From: an uncultured Eubacteriales bacterium
GTDB lineage: Bacteria > Bacillota > Clostridia > Lachnospirales > Lachnospiraceae
Assembly: GCA_949292785.1 (NCBI GenBank)
Contig: CASFBK010000011.1
Coordinates: 38,889-102,888 of the forward strand
Direction of reading: 5' to 3'
DNA: 64,000 nt
Part shown: positions 35,081 to 45,079 of the stretch, piece by piece
Numbering within the stretch: position 1 is the first letter of the stretch
How the letters are laid out: every line of letters starts with the position of its first letter
Notes under the pieces: model-generated
Told to the model about the DNA's origin: nothing
Databases searched by the model: none
What the model saw: only the letters and a program-made list of their open reading frames with translations
Translations under genes and position numbers: made by a program

Positions 35081-35935
35081 TTAATCTAAATTTACTTTTT
35101 TACGAATAACAAAAAATGTAATCACATAGAACAAAATACCAAGTACCAGATGTAAAATTGCCACAGTAGGAAGCAAAGAACCGTATATGCTGCGGGTAAG
35201 TGCCATCGAATCTAAGGAAGCATCCAGAAGAGTTTCTATGTTGACAGCCACCAGAATGATACTGGAAATAATCTGTGCACCTATGTAAAATGCAATGTAA
35301 AAAACGATAGAGCATGCAAGCTTGTATTTTCCCACTAACTGTCCTAAAGTAAAGGCAAGATATCCCATAATCAGAGAGTAAAATGCACCGATAAAAAGGA
35401 CAGCAAGGCACAGAAGAAGCAATTCCACTGCGGAATATCCGAATATATCTTGAATGGAGGCAGATTCCGGTGCTCCGCCTGTCATAGCCGAGAGAAAGCC
35501 GGAGAGGAAAGCACTTTTTTCATTGGAAGTTCCATGGATTGAAGCATAATAGCCACTGGAAAAACCAAGTGCAAAAAAGGATGCCAGGATAAGCAATGTA
35601 TTAAAAAAGCTCCACAGGCATGCAACCAAAAGCTTGGAATTCAGCAGTTGTACCGGGGTAACCGGAAGTGTAAACATCAGATAGCCTTCTGCGGTAAACA
35701 GATTTTTGTAAAAGCGTACCAGTAAATAAAAGCTGGATACCATAGAAAGCACTATCATGGACAACATATAGAGAATAATCAGGAGAACCACCAAAGGAAG
35801 GGAATTCTTGCTCTGCAAAATGTTTGTGCCTAAAAAAATACATCCCACAAGTGTGATAAGTATAATGGTAAGATTCACCGGAAACAGAATTCTTCTGGTG
35901 GCAATCCATTCATGTTTTATTAATTTTCCTAACAT
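35081..35935 (-). CDS. ABC-2-type transporter permease
   Basis: 284 residues with about six membrane segments and no binding motif. GGGAGG is eight bases ahead of ATG, and the start overlaps the ATPase stop by seven bases. It partners the ATPase and GntR genes as a YtrA/YtrB-like exporter unit commonly induced by cell-wall or membrane stress (family knowledge). Substrate unknown. Confidence 0.85.
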   Translation of the reverse strand: MLGKLIKHEWIATRRILFPVNLTIILITLVGCIFLGTNILQSKNSLPLVVLLIILYMLSMIVLSMVSSFYLLVRFYKNLFTAEGYLMFTLPVTPVQLLNSKLLVACLWSFFNTLLILASFFALGFSSGYYASIHGTSNEKSAFLSGFLSAMTGGAPESASIQDIFGYSAVELLLLCLAVLFIGAFYSLIMGYLAFTLGQLVGKYKLACSIVFYIAFYIGAQIISSIILVAVNIETLLDASLDSMALTRSIYGSLLPTVAILHLVLGILFYVITFFVIRKKVNLD

Positions 35936-36624
35936 CTGAATACCTCCCGGAATAATGCATCCACTGATTTGTTATCGCGTTCTCTAATATCGTCTACGGA
36001 TGTCTGCATCTGAATGCAGCCGTTTTTTATAAAAATGACCTCATCCAAAATATTTTCGATATCAGAAATCAGATGTGTTGAGATAAGAATGGAAGCATTT
36101 TCATCGTAATTGGATATAATCGTATTTAAAATATAGTCTCTGGCGGCCGGGTCTACACCGGCAATGGGTTCATCCAACAGATATAAATCTGCCTTGCGGC
36201 TCATCACCAGAATCAGCTGTACCTTTTCTTTTGTTCCCTTAGACAGTGTCTTTAACTTCCGATTGGGGTCAATGTCTAACTTGGATAACATATCGTAGGC
36301 ACGTTCTGTCTCAAAATCTTCGTAAAAATCAGCAAAGAAACGGATGATTTCCTTTACTTTCATCCAGTCATTGAGATAAGTATGATCTGGAAGATAGGAG
36401 ATAAGCTTTTTGCTCCCAATCCCCACAGGCTCTTCCTTGATATAAAGTGCGCCGGAAGTAGGGGACAGAAGTCCTGCAATCAGCTTGATAAGTGTTGTTT
36501 TTCCGCTGCCGTTTGGTCCAAGCAGACCAATAATATGACCGCTGTCAATCTGAAGACTGACATTGGAAAGCGCAGTATATTTTCCGTATTGTTTCGTTAA
36601 GTTCTTACATTCTAATAAGGTCAT
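35929..36624 (-). CDS. ABC transporter ATP-binding protein
   Basis: 231 residues. Walker A GPNGSGKT at 36-43, a signature LSKGTKEKV (in place of LSGGQ) and Walker B LYLLDEPIAGVD are present. The LSKGT variant is usual in this YtrB-like subgroup. Overlaps of four bases with the GntR gene and seven with the permease show tight coupling. Confidence 0.93.
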   Translation of the reverse strand: MTLLECKNLTKQYGKYTALSNVSLQIDSGHIIGLLGPNGSGKTTLIKLIAGLLSPTSGALYIKEEPVGIGSKKLISYLPDHTYLNDWMKVKEIIRFFADFYEDFETERAYDMLSKLDIDPNRKLKTLSKGTKEKVQLILVMSRKADLYLLDEPIAGVDPAARDYILNTIISNYDENASILISTHLISDIENILDEVIFIKNGCIQMQTSVDDIRERDNKSVDALFREVFRC

Positions 36625-36992
36625 TTTGTATCCACCTCGATTGTCTGGTTCATAAGTAATAGGGCATCTTCTTTTTGAAAACCCAGTTTTTTCATATTTT
36701 CAAGAAATTGGGAAATGATTTCTTTCGCCAGTTCTGATTTTAATTCATCAATCATTTTTTTATCCTCCGTAATAAATCTTCCGCTGGTTCGCTGGGAATA
36801 GACCAGACCGGTCCGTTCCAGTTCGGAAAGTGCTTTTTGCATGGTATTGGGATTTACAGAAGCCTCTGCTGCAAGTTCCCGTACAGAAGGCAGTTTATCA
36901 CCGGGTTTGTATACACCTGAAATAATATCCATCTGGATTTTTTCAATAATTTGGATAAAAATTGGTCTGTCGGAATCTAAGTTCCATGGCAT
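36621..36992 (-). CDS. GntR-family regulator, YtrA subfamily
   Basis: 123 residues: winged helix with RPIFIQIIEKIQMDIISGVY and VNPNTMQKALSELERTGL, followed by a short dimerisation tail, the small YtrA layout. It probably represses its own ABC operon through the perfect palindrome just upstream (37009-37042). GAGGTGATATC precedes ATG. Confidence 0.93.
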   Translation of the reverse strand: MPWNLDSDRPIFIQIIEKIQMDIISGVYKPGDKLPSVRELAAEASVNPNTMQKALSELERTGLVYSQRTSGRFITEDKKMIDELKSELAKEIISQFLENMKKLGFQKEDALLLMNQTIEVDTK

Positions 36993-37008
36993 GATATCAC
37001 CTCTTTAC

Positions 37009-37042
37009 TAATGTATTATTGTACTATCTGAATAATACATTA
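37009..37042. promoter_or_regulatory. YtrA-type operator palindrome
   Basis: TAATGTATTATT (37009-37020) and AATAATACATTA (37031-37042) are perfect 12-bp inverted repeats with a ten-base spacer. They lie 16 bases upstream of the GntR start, the expected operator place. Confidence 0.75.
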
Positions 37043-37085
37043 AATGCTTTTTTCCAAAATGTCAAGAGATTTTGTGATATTTGGT

Positions 37086-38177
37086 TTATTTTCGCATTAG
37101 ACATTCCACTAATTTATCATTCATTTCCGGACTCATGAAACAGAAACGAATGTATTTATTATCCAGAAACGGGAAGGTGGAACAGTCCCTAAGCATCATC
37201 TTTTCACGGATGGCACGGTCAAACAATGTCTCAGAAGTAAGGGCATCATCTAAAAGACGTACCAGCATAAAGTTTCCGCTGGGCTTGTACACCTTGAAGC
37301 GGGAGTCTTTAGAAAAGGTATCGTACATTCTGGCGCGCTCCGTAGAAATCAACTGCTTGGTCGCCTGAATGTAGTCGGTATCCTTGAACATGATTTCTCC
37401 GGCAATGACGGCAAGAGAATTAATGGTCCATGGATTTTTCCTTGTGTTAATTGCTTTAATTAAATCCCGGTTGCCGGTGACGGCATAGCCAAGACGAAGT
37501 CCCGGTGCTGCGAAGAACTTGGAGGTTCCTCTTAAAATAACGATATTGTTATAAAAAGCAGTCAGTGGGATGGAGTTGATTTCATCATAATTATCTGCAA
37601 ACTCCACATAAGTCTCATCCACCATAACGAAAATATCATTCTGCTTGCAGATGTCCAAAATCCTGCGCATGTCCCTGCGGGTAATGGCAGTGGAAGTCGG
37701 ATTATTGGGATTGCAGATAACCAGAAGGTCAATGCTTTCGTTCAACTGTGAGGTGAAGTGGGCAACATCAAGAGAGAAGTCCTGTTCTTCCTTTAAAGGA
37801 TAATACAGGCATGTTCCGCCGCCTAATGAGATTTCCCGTTCATACTCGGAATAAGTAGGTCCGATAATAAGTGCCTTTTTCGGATGTTCAATCTGTATAA
37901 AAAGAGAAATCAGTTCCGTGGAACCATTTCCCATGATAATATTCTCATAATCCGTATCAACATAATCGGCAATACATTTACGAAGCGCGGTATATTCCCG
38001 GTCCGGATAAGTTGTGATTGCGTCAATATGATTTGAAAGAGTGCTGCGAAGCATAGGAGAGACGCCTAAGGGATTTACATTGGCGCTGAAGCTTACAATC
38101 TCTTCCTTTTTAATACCGTAAATTTGTTCTATTTTTTCCAGGTCGCTGCCATGGAAATGATCTTTGTGCTGTAACAT
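37086..38177 (-). CDS. PLP-dependent aminotransferase, HisC/CobD-like
   Basis: 363 residues, fold type I. N-terminal FSANVNPLG, pocket GNGSTELI, NPNNPT, VDETYVEF and the PLP lysine K220 (GTSKFFAAPGLRLGY) are all present. It could be histidinol-phosphate transaminase or a CobD-like threonine-phosphate decarboxylase; the HGSDLEKI opening resembles the CobD group. No his or cob genes are adjacent, so function is undecided. GGAGG precedes ATG. Confidence 0.85.
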   Translation of the reverse strand: MLQHKDHFHGSDLEKIEQIYGIKKEEIVSFSANVNPLGVSPMLRSTLSNHIDAITTYPDREYTALRKCIADYVDTDYENIIMGNGSTELISLFIQIEHPKKALIIGPTYSEYEREISLGGGTCLYYPLKEEQDFSLDVAHFTSQLNESIDLLVICNPNNPTSTAITRRDMRRILDICKQNDIFVMVDETYVEFADNYDEINSIPLTAFYNNIVILRGTSKFFAAPGLRLGYAVTGNRDLIKAINTRKNPWTINSLAVIAGEIMFKDTDYIQATKQLISTERARMYDTFSKDSRFKVYKPSGNFMLVRLLDDALTSETLFDRAIREKMMLRDCSTFPFLDNKYIRFCFMSPEMNDKLVECLMRK

Positions 38178-38278
38178 TTTTATGCCTCCAAACTTTTCAT
38201 TTACACCATCGTCAGAATCGTTTATAATCTTATATTATAACGAATATTGACAAAAAGCAACTAAAAGCAGGTGACGAT

Positions 38279-41200
38279 TTGCGTAAGAAGATACAAGAAC
38301 TGGCGGCCGGGAAATGTGACAAGAAGTGCCCGATTGTCCAATTTTCCGAGGAAGAACTGGAAGTAAAGGTACTAGAAGGGCAGAGTTTTGATGGAACGTT
38401 TACCATAAAAAGTATGAATGAGATACCAATGCGTGGTATCGTCTATTCTTCCAATCCGCGGATGGAGTGTCAGAATTCCCAGTTTCAGGGAACCGAGGTA
38501 ATCATAAATTACGAATTTCACAGTGAAGGCATGGTAGAGGGAGATGTGCAAAAAGGTGATTTTTCCATCGTATGTAACGAGGGAGAATATGACCTTCCCT
38601 TTGTGGTATCTGTTTCTAAGGGATATCCCCAAAGCTCTATGGGAAGGATTGACAGTATATTCAGCTTTGCCAATCTTGCACAGAAATCATACGAAGAAGC
38701 GGTAGAGGTGTTTGGAAAGCCTGAATTTATCAATGTGTTCAAGCCAAGAGAACAGGAGGAACGGCTGGGATATCTTGGACTGATGAAAAGACCATGTACT
38801 ATGGCTCAGGTAGAGGAATTTTTAATTCTGGCGAAAAAGAAGAAAAGAATTGTCTTTAAGATAGAAGAAGCCCAGACTGCGTTTTATGGGGTCAGGGAAA
38901 ACGAAAAGCAGCATGTGGTCCTGAAAAAAGATAACTGGGGCTATATGTCTATAGAGATGAGCAGTGATGCAGCTTTTATAGAGCCGGTGAAACGGGGGAT
39001 TACTTCCGAAGATTTTGTGGGGAACCGGGCAGTGGCGGAATACGTGATTGTAGAAGAACGGCTGCATTCCGGGAAAAACTATGCAAGAATCACCTTTGAG
39101 AATCCGTTTCAAAAAGAGCAGGTAGAGCTCTGTGTTACGAGAGAGGAACAGGAGGAGGAACGGGACCGGACTTATCTGGAGATTCAAAAGCGCAGAGGTT
39201 CCTTATTAAAATATTATATTGCCTTTCGCTTGCGGCAGATGGTGACCGGGGTCTGGGCAAAGAAAACCTGTGAAGAACTGGATTTTTTAATGAATCTGCA
39301 GCCGGACAACCGATGGTGTTCTTTGTATAAGGCGCAGGTGCTCCTTGTCAATCGGCAGAAGCAGGAGGCAGAGTGGCTCCTGGATTCTTTCCGAAGAAAA
39401 AATAAGGAAAAGGATACCCCATTGTATGCTTATTATCTGTATTTGTGTACTTTGGCAGACCCGGAACCGGCATATGTGAATAAGCTGACGGCACAGATTG
39501 AGGAGATTTATCACCGGAATCAGGAGAATCTTCTTTTGTTGTGGATTCTATTGTTTATTGATGAGGAATTGAATTACAGCAATAGCCGGAAGCTGGAGGT
39601 AATCGGAAATCAGATAGAACGTGGCTGTGACAGTCCGATTCTTTATATAGAAGCCTATTCTCTGTTTAGCCAGGAGCCTTATCTGATTCATAAGGGAGAC
39701 AAGCTGGAACGCAAGATTATTTACTGGGCAGTAAAGCATAATGCATTGACCGCTAAAATGGCGGAACAGGTAAGACAGTTGATTCCGCAGATGACCTCGT
39801 TTCATCCGGTGTGGTATCGGATTATGGAAGCCTGCTTCGAGAAATATCCGTCCAATGAACTTCTTCAGGAAATCTGCGGATATTGTATCCGGGCTGGTCG
39901 CTATGGAAAGCCCTTTTTTAAGTGGTATGATGCAGGGGTAAAGGAAGAACTGCGGATTGGCGGTCTGTATGAAGCATGGATGCTGTCGGCAGGCAGGGAA
40001 CAGCTTCGGAGGATTCCGAAGCTCATTACCATGTATTTTCAATATCACAGTAATCTGGCATATCAGCAGCAGGCAATGCTTTATAGTGCGATTATAACCA
40101 ACAAACAGAGCATGAAGCAGGTATTCCAAAATTATCAGAAGTCCATGGAAGAATTTGCATTAGAACAGCTGCGGGCGGGAAGAATGGACCAGAATCTTGC
40201 AGTGATATACCGAGAGTTTCTGACCCCGGCAGTTATTAATCAGGAATCTGCAGAGTGGCTGGCGCGTGTGATTTTTGCCTGCCAGATTACCTGCAAGGAA
40301 GAAAAGGCAGTACGGCTCATTGTGCGTCAGCATCAGCTGCAACAGGAGCAGATTGTCCCACTGGTGAATCACAGCGCTTATGTTAATATCTATGGAACGG
40401 TTCATCGTATATTGTTAGAGGACGCAAAAGGAAATCGTTTCCTTCCGGAAGAAGAGCTTGCAGTAAAGCCTGTGCTGTATACCGCTCCATTTTTAAAAAA
40501 GGGAATGGAGTATGCAAAAAATAAGCTTCCCTATATGCTGTGCTATTTTGACCGAAAAAAGATATGGCAGACCTACGAAGAAGAGGATTTACCATATTTG
40601 AAACAGCTTATGGAATCAGAACAATTAAGTCAGGAATATCAGGAAGAGATTCGTCTGCAGATGATTGCTTATTACTATGACAATTATACCGGAGACACAT
40701 TGGATGAATTTTTAAGGAATCTGTCCTTTGAACGGTTAGAGCAGAATATCCGAGGAAAACTGGTGGAGCTTTTAGTGGCGAGAGGACACTTTAATAAGGC
40801 ATATGAGCTGGTTTTGGCATATGGAAGCGAAAAATTGTCTGCTGCAAAGCTGCTGTCTGTGATTTGTAACAGAATAGATAAAATACAGATGGAACCGGAT
40901 GATTCACTGATTGGTATGTGCAGAAATGTGTTCCTGCGCGGAAAATATAATGACATGGTGTTGGAATACATGTGCAGGTATTTTTATGGAAATCTAAAAG
41001 AGATGACAGAGCTTTGGCAGGCAGCGCGGGACTTTGAACTGGAATGTCATGAACTAGAGGAACGCTGTCTTACCCAGTTCCTTTATACAGGAAGTTATGC
41101 AAGGTGCATGGAAGAAATTTTTGAAAGCTATGACAAGGGCGGTCCAAGAAAGCTGATTCTTATGGCTTACCTGTCCCAGATGTCACATAAATACCTGACA

Positions 41201-41818
41201 AGTGATATGCAGATGTCCGACTATGTATTTCAGAAAATATCTGTGCTGTTAGAGGACGAAGAGGAATTGACTGAGCCCTGTCGTCTTGGTTTTTTAAAAT
41301 GGTGTTCCCGCTTGGACAAACTGTCGGAAAAGCAGAAACAACAGGTAGACCGGATGTTAAAGCTTGCAGTCAGCGAAGGAAAATATTTTCCATTTTATAA
41401 GAGTCTGCCCCGGGAATTTGCAGAAAAGTACATGTATTATGACAAGACTTTTCTGGAATACCGAACGGTGCCTGATACCAGAGTAATTATCAGCTATGGA
41501 AAGCGGCAATCACAGGATTATGTGGAATGTGATATGACAAAAATGTACAGCGGGATTTTTGTAAAGGCTTTTTCCGTGTTCTTTGGAGAGGAAGTACCTT
41601 ATTATATTAAGGAAGAGGAACATGGGGAATTTGTTGTAACAGAGAGTGGTCATGTGCAAAGCAGCCAGATATGTCCGGGCAGCGAGGATAGTCGGTATCA
41701 TTTACTGAATGATATGATAATGAGCTGGAAAATGAAGGACGAAACAACTGTGGAACGGATGATGGAGCAGTATCAGAAGCTGGATAAGCTGGTACAGGAT
41801 GAGTTTACGGTGATATAA
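38279..41818 (+). CDS. Large DUF5717-like protein of unknown function
   Basis: 1179 residues starting at TTG 38279 (AGCAGGTGAC upstream). The first 300 residues look like beta-sandwich domains (for example DGTFTIKSMNEIPMRGIVYS, VVSVSKGYPQSSMG). From about 300 to 1000 it is a long helical-repeat solenoid with TPR-like stretches, and a beta-rich end follows. There is no signal peptide or membrane segment, so it is probably a cytoplasmic scaffold. It heads a four-gene unit with an Hsp70-like, a TPR and a membrane coiled-coil protein. The DUF name is from memory. Confidence 0.8.
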   Translation: MRKKIQELAAGKCDKKCPIVQFSEEELEVKVLEGQSFDGTFTIKSMNEIPMRGIVYSSNPRMECQNSQFQGTEVIINYEFHSEGMVEGDVQKGDFSIVCNEGEYDLPFVVSVSKGYPQSSMGRIDSIFSFANLAQKSYEEAVEVFGKPEFINVFKPREQEERLGYLGLMKRPCTMAQVEEFLILAKKKKRIVFKIEEAQTAFYGVRENEKQHVVLKKDNWGYMSIEMSSDAAFIEPVKRGITSEDFVGNRAVAEYVIVEERLHSGKNYARITFENPFQKEQVELCVTREEQEEERDRTYLEIQKRRGSLLKYYIAFRLRQMVTGVWAKKTCEELDFLMNLQPDNRWCSLYKAQVLLVNRQKQEAEWLLDSFRRKNKEKDTPLYAYYLYLCTLADPEPAYVNKLTAQIEEIYHRNQENLLLLWILLFIDEELNYSNSRKLEVIGNQIERGCDSPILYIEAYSLFSQEPYLIHKGDKLERKIIYWAVKHNALTAKMAEQVRQLIPQMTSFHPVWYRIMEACFEKYPSNELLQEICGYCIRAGRYGKPFFKWYDAGVKEELRIGGLYEAWMLSAGREQLRRIPKLITMYFQYHSNLAYQQQAMLYSAIITNKQSMKQVFQNYQKSMEEFALEQLRAGRMDQNLAVIYREFLTPAVINQESAEWLARVIFACQITCKEEKAVRLIVRQHQLQQEQIVPLVNHSAYVNIYGTVHRILLEDAKGNRFLPEEELAVKPVLYTAPFLKKGMEYAKNKLPYMLCYFDRKKIWQTYEEEDLPYLKQLMESEQLSQEYQEEIRLQMIAYYYDNYTGDTLDEFLRNLSFERLEQNIRGKLVELLVARGHFNKAYELVLAYGSEKLSAAKLLSVICNRIDKIQMEPDDSLIGMCRNVFLRGKYNDMVLEYMCRYFYGNLKEMTELWQAARDFELECHELEERCLTQFLYTGSYARCMEEIFESYDKGGPRKLILMAYLSQMSHKYLTSDMQMSDYVFQKISVLLEDEEELTEPCRLGFLKWCSRLDKLSEKQKQQVDRMLKLAVSEGKYFPFYKSLPREFAEKYMYYDKTFLEYRTVPDTRVIISYGKRQSQDYVECDMTKMYSGIFVKAFSVFFGEEVPYYIKEEEHGEFVVTESGHVQSSQICPGSEDSRYHLLNDMIMSWKMKDETTVERMMEQYQKLDKLVQDEFTVI

Positions 41819-41833
41819 AGGCAGGTGAAACAG

Positions 41834-43051
41834 ATGAGACCGGAAGAAGAGGAATGGTATATCGGAATTGAATTAGGAAATGAATGGACCATGGTAAGCT
41901 GCTATGGAGCAGGAATGAAAGAACCGGAAACAAAGGGATTGGTTACCGGAAGTCAGAGCTACCGAATACCTACAGCAATTTGTAAAAAGCCGGGAATCAG
42001 TCAGTGGTATTTAAGCGAGAAGCCGGAAGGACTGTACATAGAACGCTTACTGGAGCGGGCAATAGCGAAAGAAGTGATAGAAGCCGAAGAGACCTATGAG
42101 GCAAGGGAGCTTTTTTTTGTATTTTTAAGAAAGGTCATGCGGATGGTATTGCCGGGACAGGGCATTGGTGTGGTAACGAAATGTGTGTTTTCGGTAGAGC
42201 AGGTGGACCGGGAAGTGTCAGAACTACTGTTGGAAGGTTCCAACGTGCTTGGAATGAAGCCGGAGCAGGTAGTAATTCAGGATAATAGAGAGAGTTTTTA
42301 TGCTTATGCGGTCAGCCGGGAACCGGAGCTGTGGCTGTATGAGGTGGCACTGTTTTCCTGTGAGAATCAGAAAGTCACCTACTGGGAGCTGAATCATGAT
42401 AAAAAGACCGCTCCTCAGGTCTCAAAGGTAATAGAACAGCAGTTGGGAGAACTTCCGGAAGAGTGCAGTGAGCGGGATAGGGCATTTTCTAAAATGATTC
42501 AGAAAACCTTAAGCGGCAGAATTTTTTCCTCGGTATATCTTATCGGAGATGGATTTGAAGGGGGATGGATGAAGGAATCCCTACAGATGGTGTGCAGGGG
42601 GCGCAGAGCCTTTCAGGGGAAAAATCTCTACACCAAGGGAGCCTGCTATGCAGGGGTAATAGAGGCGCATCCGGAGAAAAGGGAGACCGTCTATTACTGC
42701 AATTATAAGACCAGAAAAAATATATTTTTAAGAGTATCGGATAAGGAACGGGAATATATGTATTCTCTGGTGGAGGCAGGACAAAACAGATATCAGGTTC
42801 AAAAAACATGCAGCATCCTGTTGGAGGGAGAGCCGACGCTGGATGTCTGGATTCAGTCTCCGGGAAAGAAAGAAGCCATCATAGAAAGTCTGGAGCTTCC
42901 GGGATTGGAGCCGGCAGAGGGAAAGGGCTGCCGACTGGAACTAAAGATAAAGGGCAATGTGCAAGAAGGCTTACAGCTTACGGTAAGAGATATTGGTCTG
43001 GGAGAACTTCTGCCCGGCAGCAATCAGGAATGGGAATACGAAATAGGATAA
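41834..43051 (+). CDS. DUF5716-like protein with Hsp70/actin-type fold
   Basis: 405 residues from ATG 41834 with AGGTGA five bases upstream (a GTG at 41825 lies in that site). The opening WYIGIELGNEWTMVSCY resembles the phosphate-1 loop of Hsp70/actin ATPases, and VYLIGDGFEGGWMKESL resembles the adenosine motif. The substrate-binding tail has beta-strand repeats. It may be a divergent chaperone-like ATPase that works with the larger upstream protein seven bases away (inference). Key catalytic residues are not certain. Confidence 0.75.
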   Translation: MRPEEEEWYIGIELGNEWTMVSCYGAGMKEPETKGLVTGSQSYRIPTAICKKPGISQWYLSEKPEGLYIERLLERAIAKEVIEAEETYEARELFFVFLRKVMRMVLPGQGIGVVTKCVFSVEQVDREVSELLLEGSNVLGMKPEQVVIQDNRESFYAYAVSREPELWLYEVALFSCENQKVTYWELNHDKKTAPQVSKVIEQQLGELPEECSERDRAFSKMIQKTLSGRIFSSVYLIGDGFEGGWMKESLQMVCRGRRAFQGKNLYTKGACYAGVIEAHPEKRETVYYCNYKTRKNIFLRVSDKEREYMYSLVEAGQNRYQVQKTCSILLEGEPTLDVWIQSPGKKEAIIESLELPGLEPAEGKGCRLELKIKGNVQEGLQLTVRDIGLGELLPGSNQEWEYEIG

Positions 43052-43061
43052 GGAGAATGCC

Positions 43062-43799
43062 ATGAGTAAAGTGTGGATATGTAAGAAAAAAACCGCAGAT
43101 ATCCCTTTCCTGTTGGAGGAACAGAGAATAAACCTGTATTCGTTTGAGGAATTGTGTTATTACCTATATCACAATGTAGACGTGATAGAGGAATCGTTTT
43201 TTGACGAGAAATTGTTGGTATGGTTAGAGCAGGAATTGAATTTGAACGCATTATGCGGGAAATTGCGGGAAGGAATTGCACAGGGACAAAAATGGTTCTG
43301 GTGCATGGAAGAGATTCTTTGGGAAAGTGGATATTACACAAAAAAAGAATTGGAAACGGTACAAGAGACGGTAAGCCGGATGATACAGGCAAGGCCGGAG
43401 GAAAGAAGAAAATTACGTGCAGATAAGATGCTCTTGGAGGGAAAATATAAACGTGCAGTAAGAGAGTATCAGCAGTTATTGTTGCAGGATGTGCCGGACC
43501 GGCTGCTGGAAAGCAAAATATGGCATAACATGGGAACCGCTTATGCAAGGCAGTTTTTATTTGAACGGGCGGCAGAATGCTATGAGCGGGCATATACTAT
43601 GGGGCGGATGGAGGAAAGCCGTCAGCAGTATCTTACTGCATGTGCCTGTGCAGAGGGCGAGAATCTGGGCGAGGAAATTATAATATCAAAGGATGAAAAG
43701 CTGAAGCTGGTAAGGGAACAGGAAGGCATGATACGTTATGAAGCAGAGATGTACCAGCGGTTGGAGCAACTGGCAGAAGAATATATGAGAAGTGAGTGA
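43062..43799 (+). CDS. TPR-containing protein of the same unit
   Basis: 245 residues. A small N-terminal domain (KVWICKKKTADIPFLLEEQ) precedes helical tetratricopeptide-like repeats at about 125-200 (LEGKYKRAVREYQQLL, IWHNMGTAYARQFLFERA) and a charged C-terminus. ATAAGGAGAATGCC precedes ATG. Lying ten bases after the Hsp70-like gene, it probably bridges complex members. Function unknown. Confidence 0.75.
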   Translation: MSKVWICKKKTADIPFLLEEQRINLYSFEELCYYLYHNVDVIEESFFDEKLLVWLEQELNLNALCGKLREGIAQGQKWFWCMEEILWESGYYTKKELETVQETVSRMIQARPEERRKLRADKMLLEGKYKRAVREYQQLLLQDVPDRLLESKIWHNMGTAYARQFLFERAAECYERAYTMGRMEESRQQYLTACACAEGENLGEEIIISKDEKLKLVREQEGMIRYEAEMYQRLEQLAEEYMRSE

Positions 43800-43803
43800 G
43801 AAG

Positions 43804-44955
43804 ATGGGATTATTTAAAAGAAAGAAAAAGGTAGAACCGATAGAGGAAGTAGTAGAAACAGTCGAACCGGTAAAAGCGGAAAAGAAAGAGAACCGCCATG
43901 CCGCCATGGAGTATTGCGAACAGATTATGGAAGCCGCAAAGGATTTAGAAGAAACAAAGCGGGAATACCGTGTGGTGACAGATTATCTGACGGATATTCA
44001 GATAATAGAAGAGCTTCCGGAGGAGGAGATGAAAAAGATTCAGGAAACAGCTCAGAATGTTCAGAACCTAAGTGAGACAAGAGATGTTTACCGCAAAAAG
44101 GTCAAAACGATTTCAGATGCACAGTTTTTGCAGATGGAACAGATGGAGGACGAGATACCGGATGCGATTCGCAGGCTTAAGACCAATGAAGCATATCAGG
44201 CGGCAGTAAAACGGGATATGCAGTATTTAGAAGGCGAGAAACACGAATGGCATATCCATCAGGAAACAATGGAGCAGGAGCATAAGATATTAAAGCGTGT
44301 ATTATATGGAATCGTAGCGGCATTTGTGGTGGCAGTCATCGCAATCAGTGTTCTTTCACAGGTCATTCGTCTGGATATTCAGATGCCGTTTCTGATTGCC
44401 GTACTGATTGCAGGGGGCGCAGGCTGCCTTGTATTCTGGCGGATGCAGAACGACGAACGTGAGATAAAGAAAGCGCAGGCAAGTATCAATAAGGCAATTA
44501 CATTATTAAATAGTGTAAAACTGAAATATGTTAATATTACAAATGCAGTGGATTATGCCTGTGAAAAATACCATGTACATAATTCGGATGAGCTGAATTA
44601 TATCTGGGAACAGTACTTAGAAGCGGTAAAGGAACGGGAAAAGTATGAACGTACGAATGAAGACTTAGAATACTTTACCAGCAGACTGATACGTGACCTT
44701 CATGCGTATCATTTGTATGATGCCAAGATATGGATTCATCAGACCCATGCTTTGCTTGAGAAAAAAGAGATGGTAGAGGTAAAGCATGAGCTTTTGGTGC
44801 GAAGACAGAAGCTGCGGGACAGAATTGAAGCCCAGGTAGCCAATATCCAGAATGCAAAGCATGAGATTGAAAAACTCATAAAGGACTACAGCCAGCATGA
44901 GAATGAGATACGGGAAGTATTGAATTCGTTAGATAAGATATGTGGAATTTCATAA
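43804..44955 (+). CDS. Membrane-anchored coiled-coil protein of the same unit
   Basis: 383 residues from ATG 43804 (opening MGLFKRKKK; an in-frame GTG at 43792 is possible and neither start has a strong ribosome site). Long coiled coils (about 35-165 and 220-380) flank two membrane segments (about 170-210). It would anchor the complex to the membrane with both coiled-coil arms in the cytoplasm (inference). A terminator closes the unit. Confidence 0.75.
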   Translation: MGLFKRKKKVEPIEEVVETVEPVKAEKKENRHAAMEYCEQIMEAAKDLEETKREYRVVTDYLTDIQIIEELPEEEMKKIQETAQNVQNLSETRDVYRKKVKTISDAQFLQMEQMEDEIPDAIRRLKTNEAYQAAVKRDMQYLEGEKHEWHIHQETMEQEHKILKRVLYGIVAAFVVAVIAISVLSQVIRLDIQMPFLIAVLIAGGAGCLVFWRMQNDEREIKKAQASINKAITLLNSVKLKYVNITNAVDYACEKYHVHNSDELNYIWEQYLEAVKEREKYERTNEDLEYFTSRLIRDLHAYHLYDAKIWIHQTHALLEKKEMVEVKHELLVRRQKLRDRIEAQVANIQNAKHEIEKLIKDYSQHENEIREVLNSLDKICGIS

Positions 44956-44965
44956 ATTAAGAAAG

Positions 44966-45012
44966 AATCCTTATGGAGAATGAAATGATTCATTTTTCAT
45001 AAGGATTTTTTA
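44966..45012 (+). terminator. Terminator of the four-gene unit
   Basis: AATCCTTATG (44966-44975) pairs with CATAAGGATT (44998-45007), with an inner GAATGA/TTCATT stem, followed by TTTTT. Confidence 0.85.
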
Positions 45013-45079
45013 AAATCATCACATAACCATCACTTAGGGATTTTACAATGATTTTACATTCGGGAAAGGAGTTAGAAAG

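Noticed and set aside
39548-40129. Minus-strand 193-residue frame inside the DUF5717-like gene
   Set aside because: No ribosome site or recognisable domain; the composition is that of a shadow frame.
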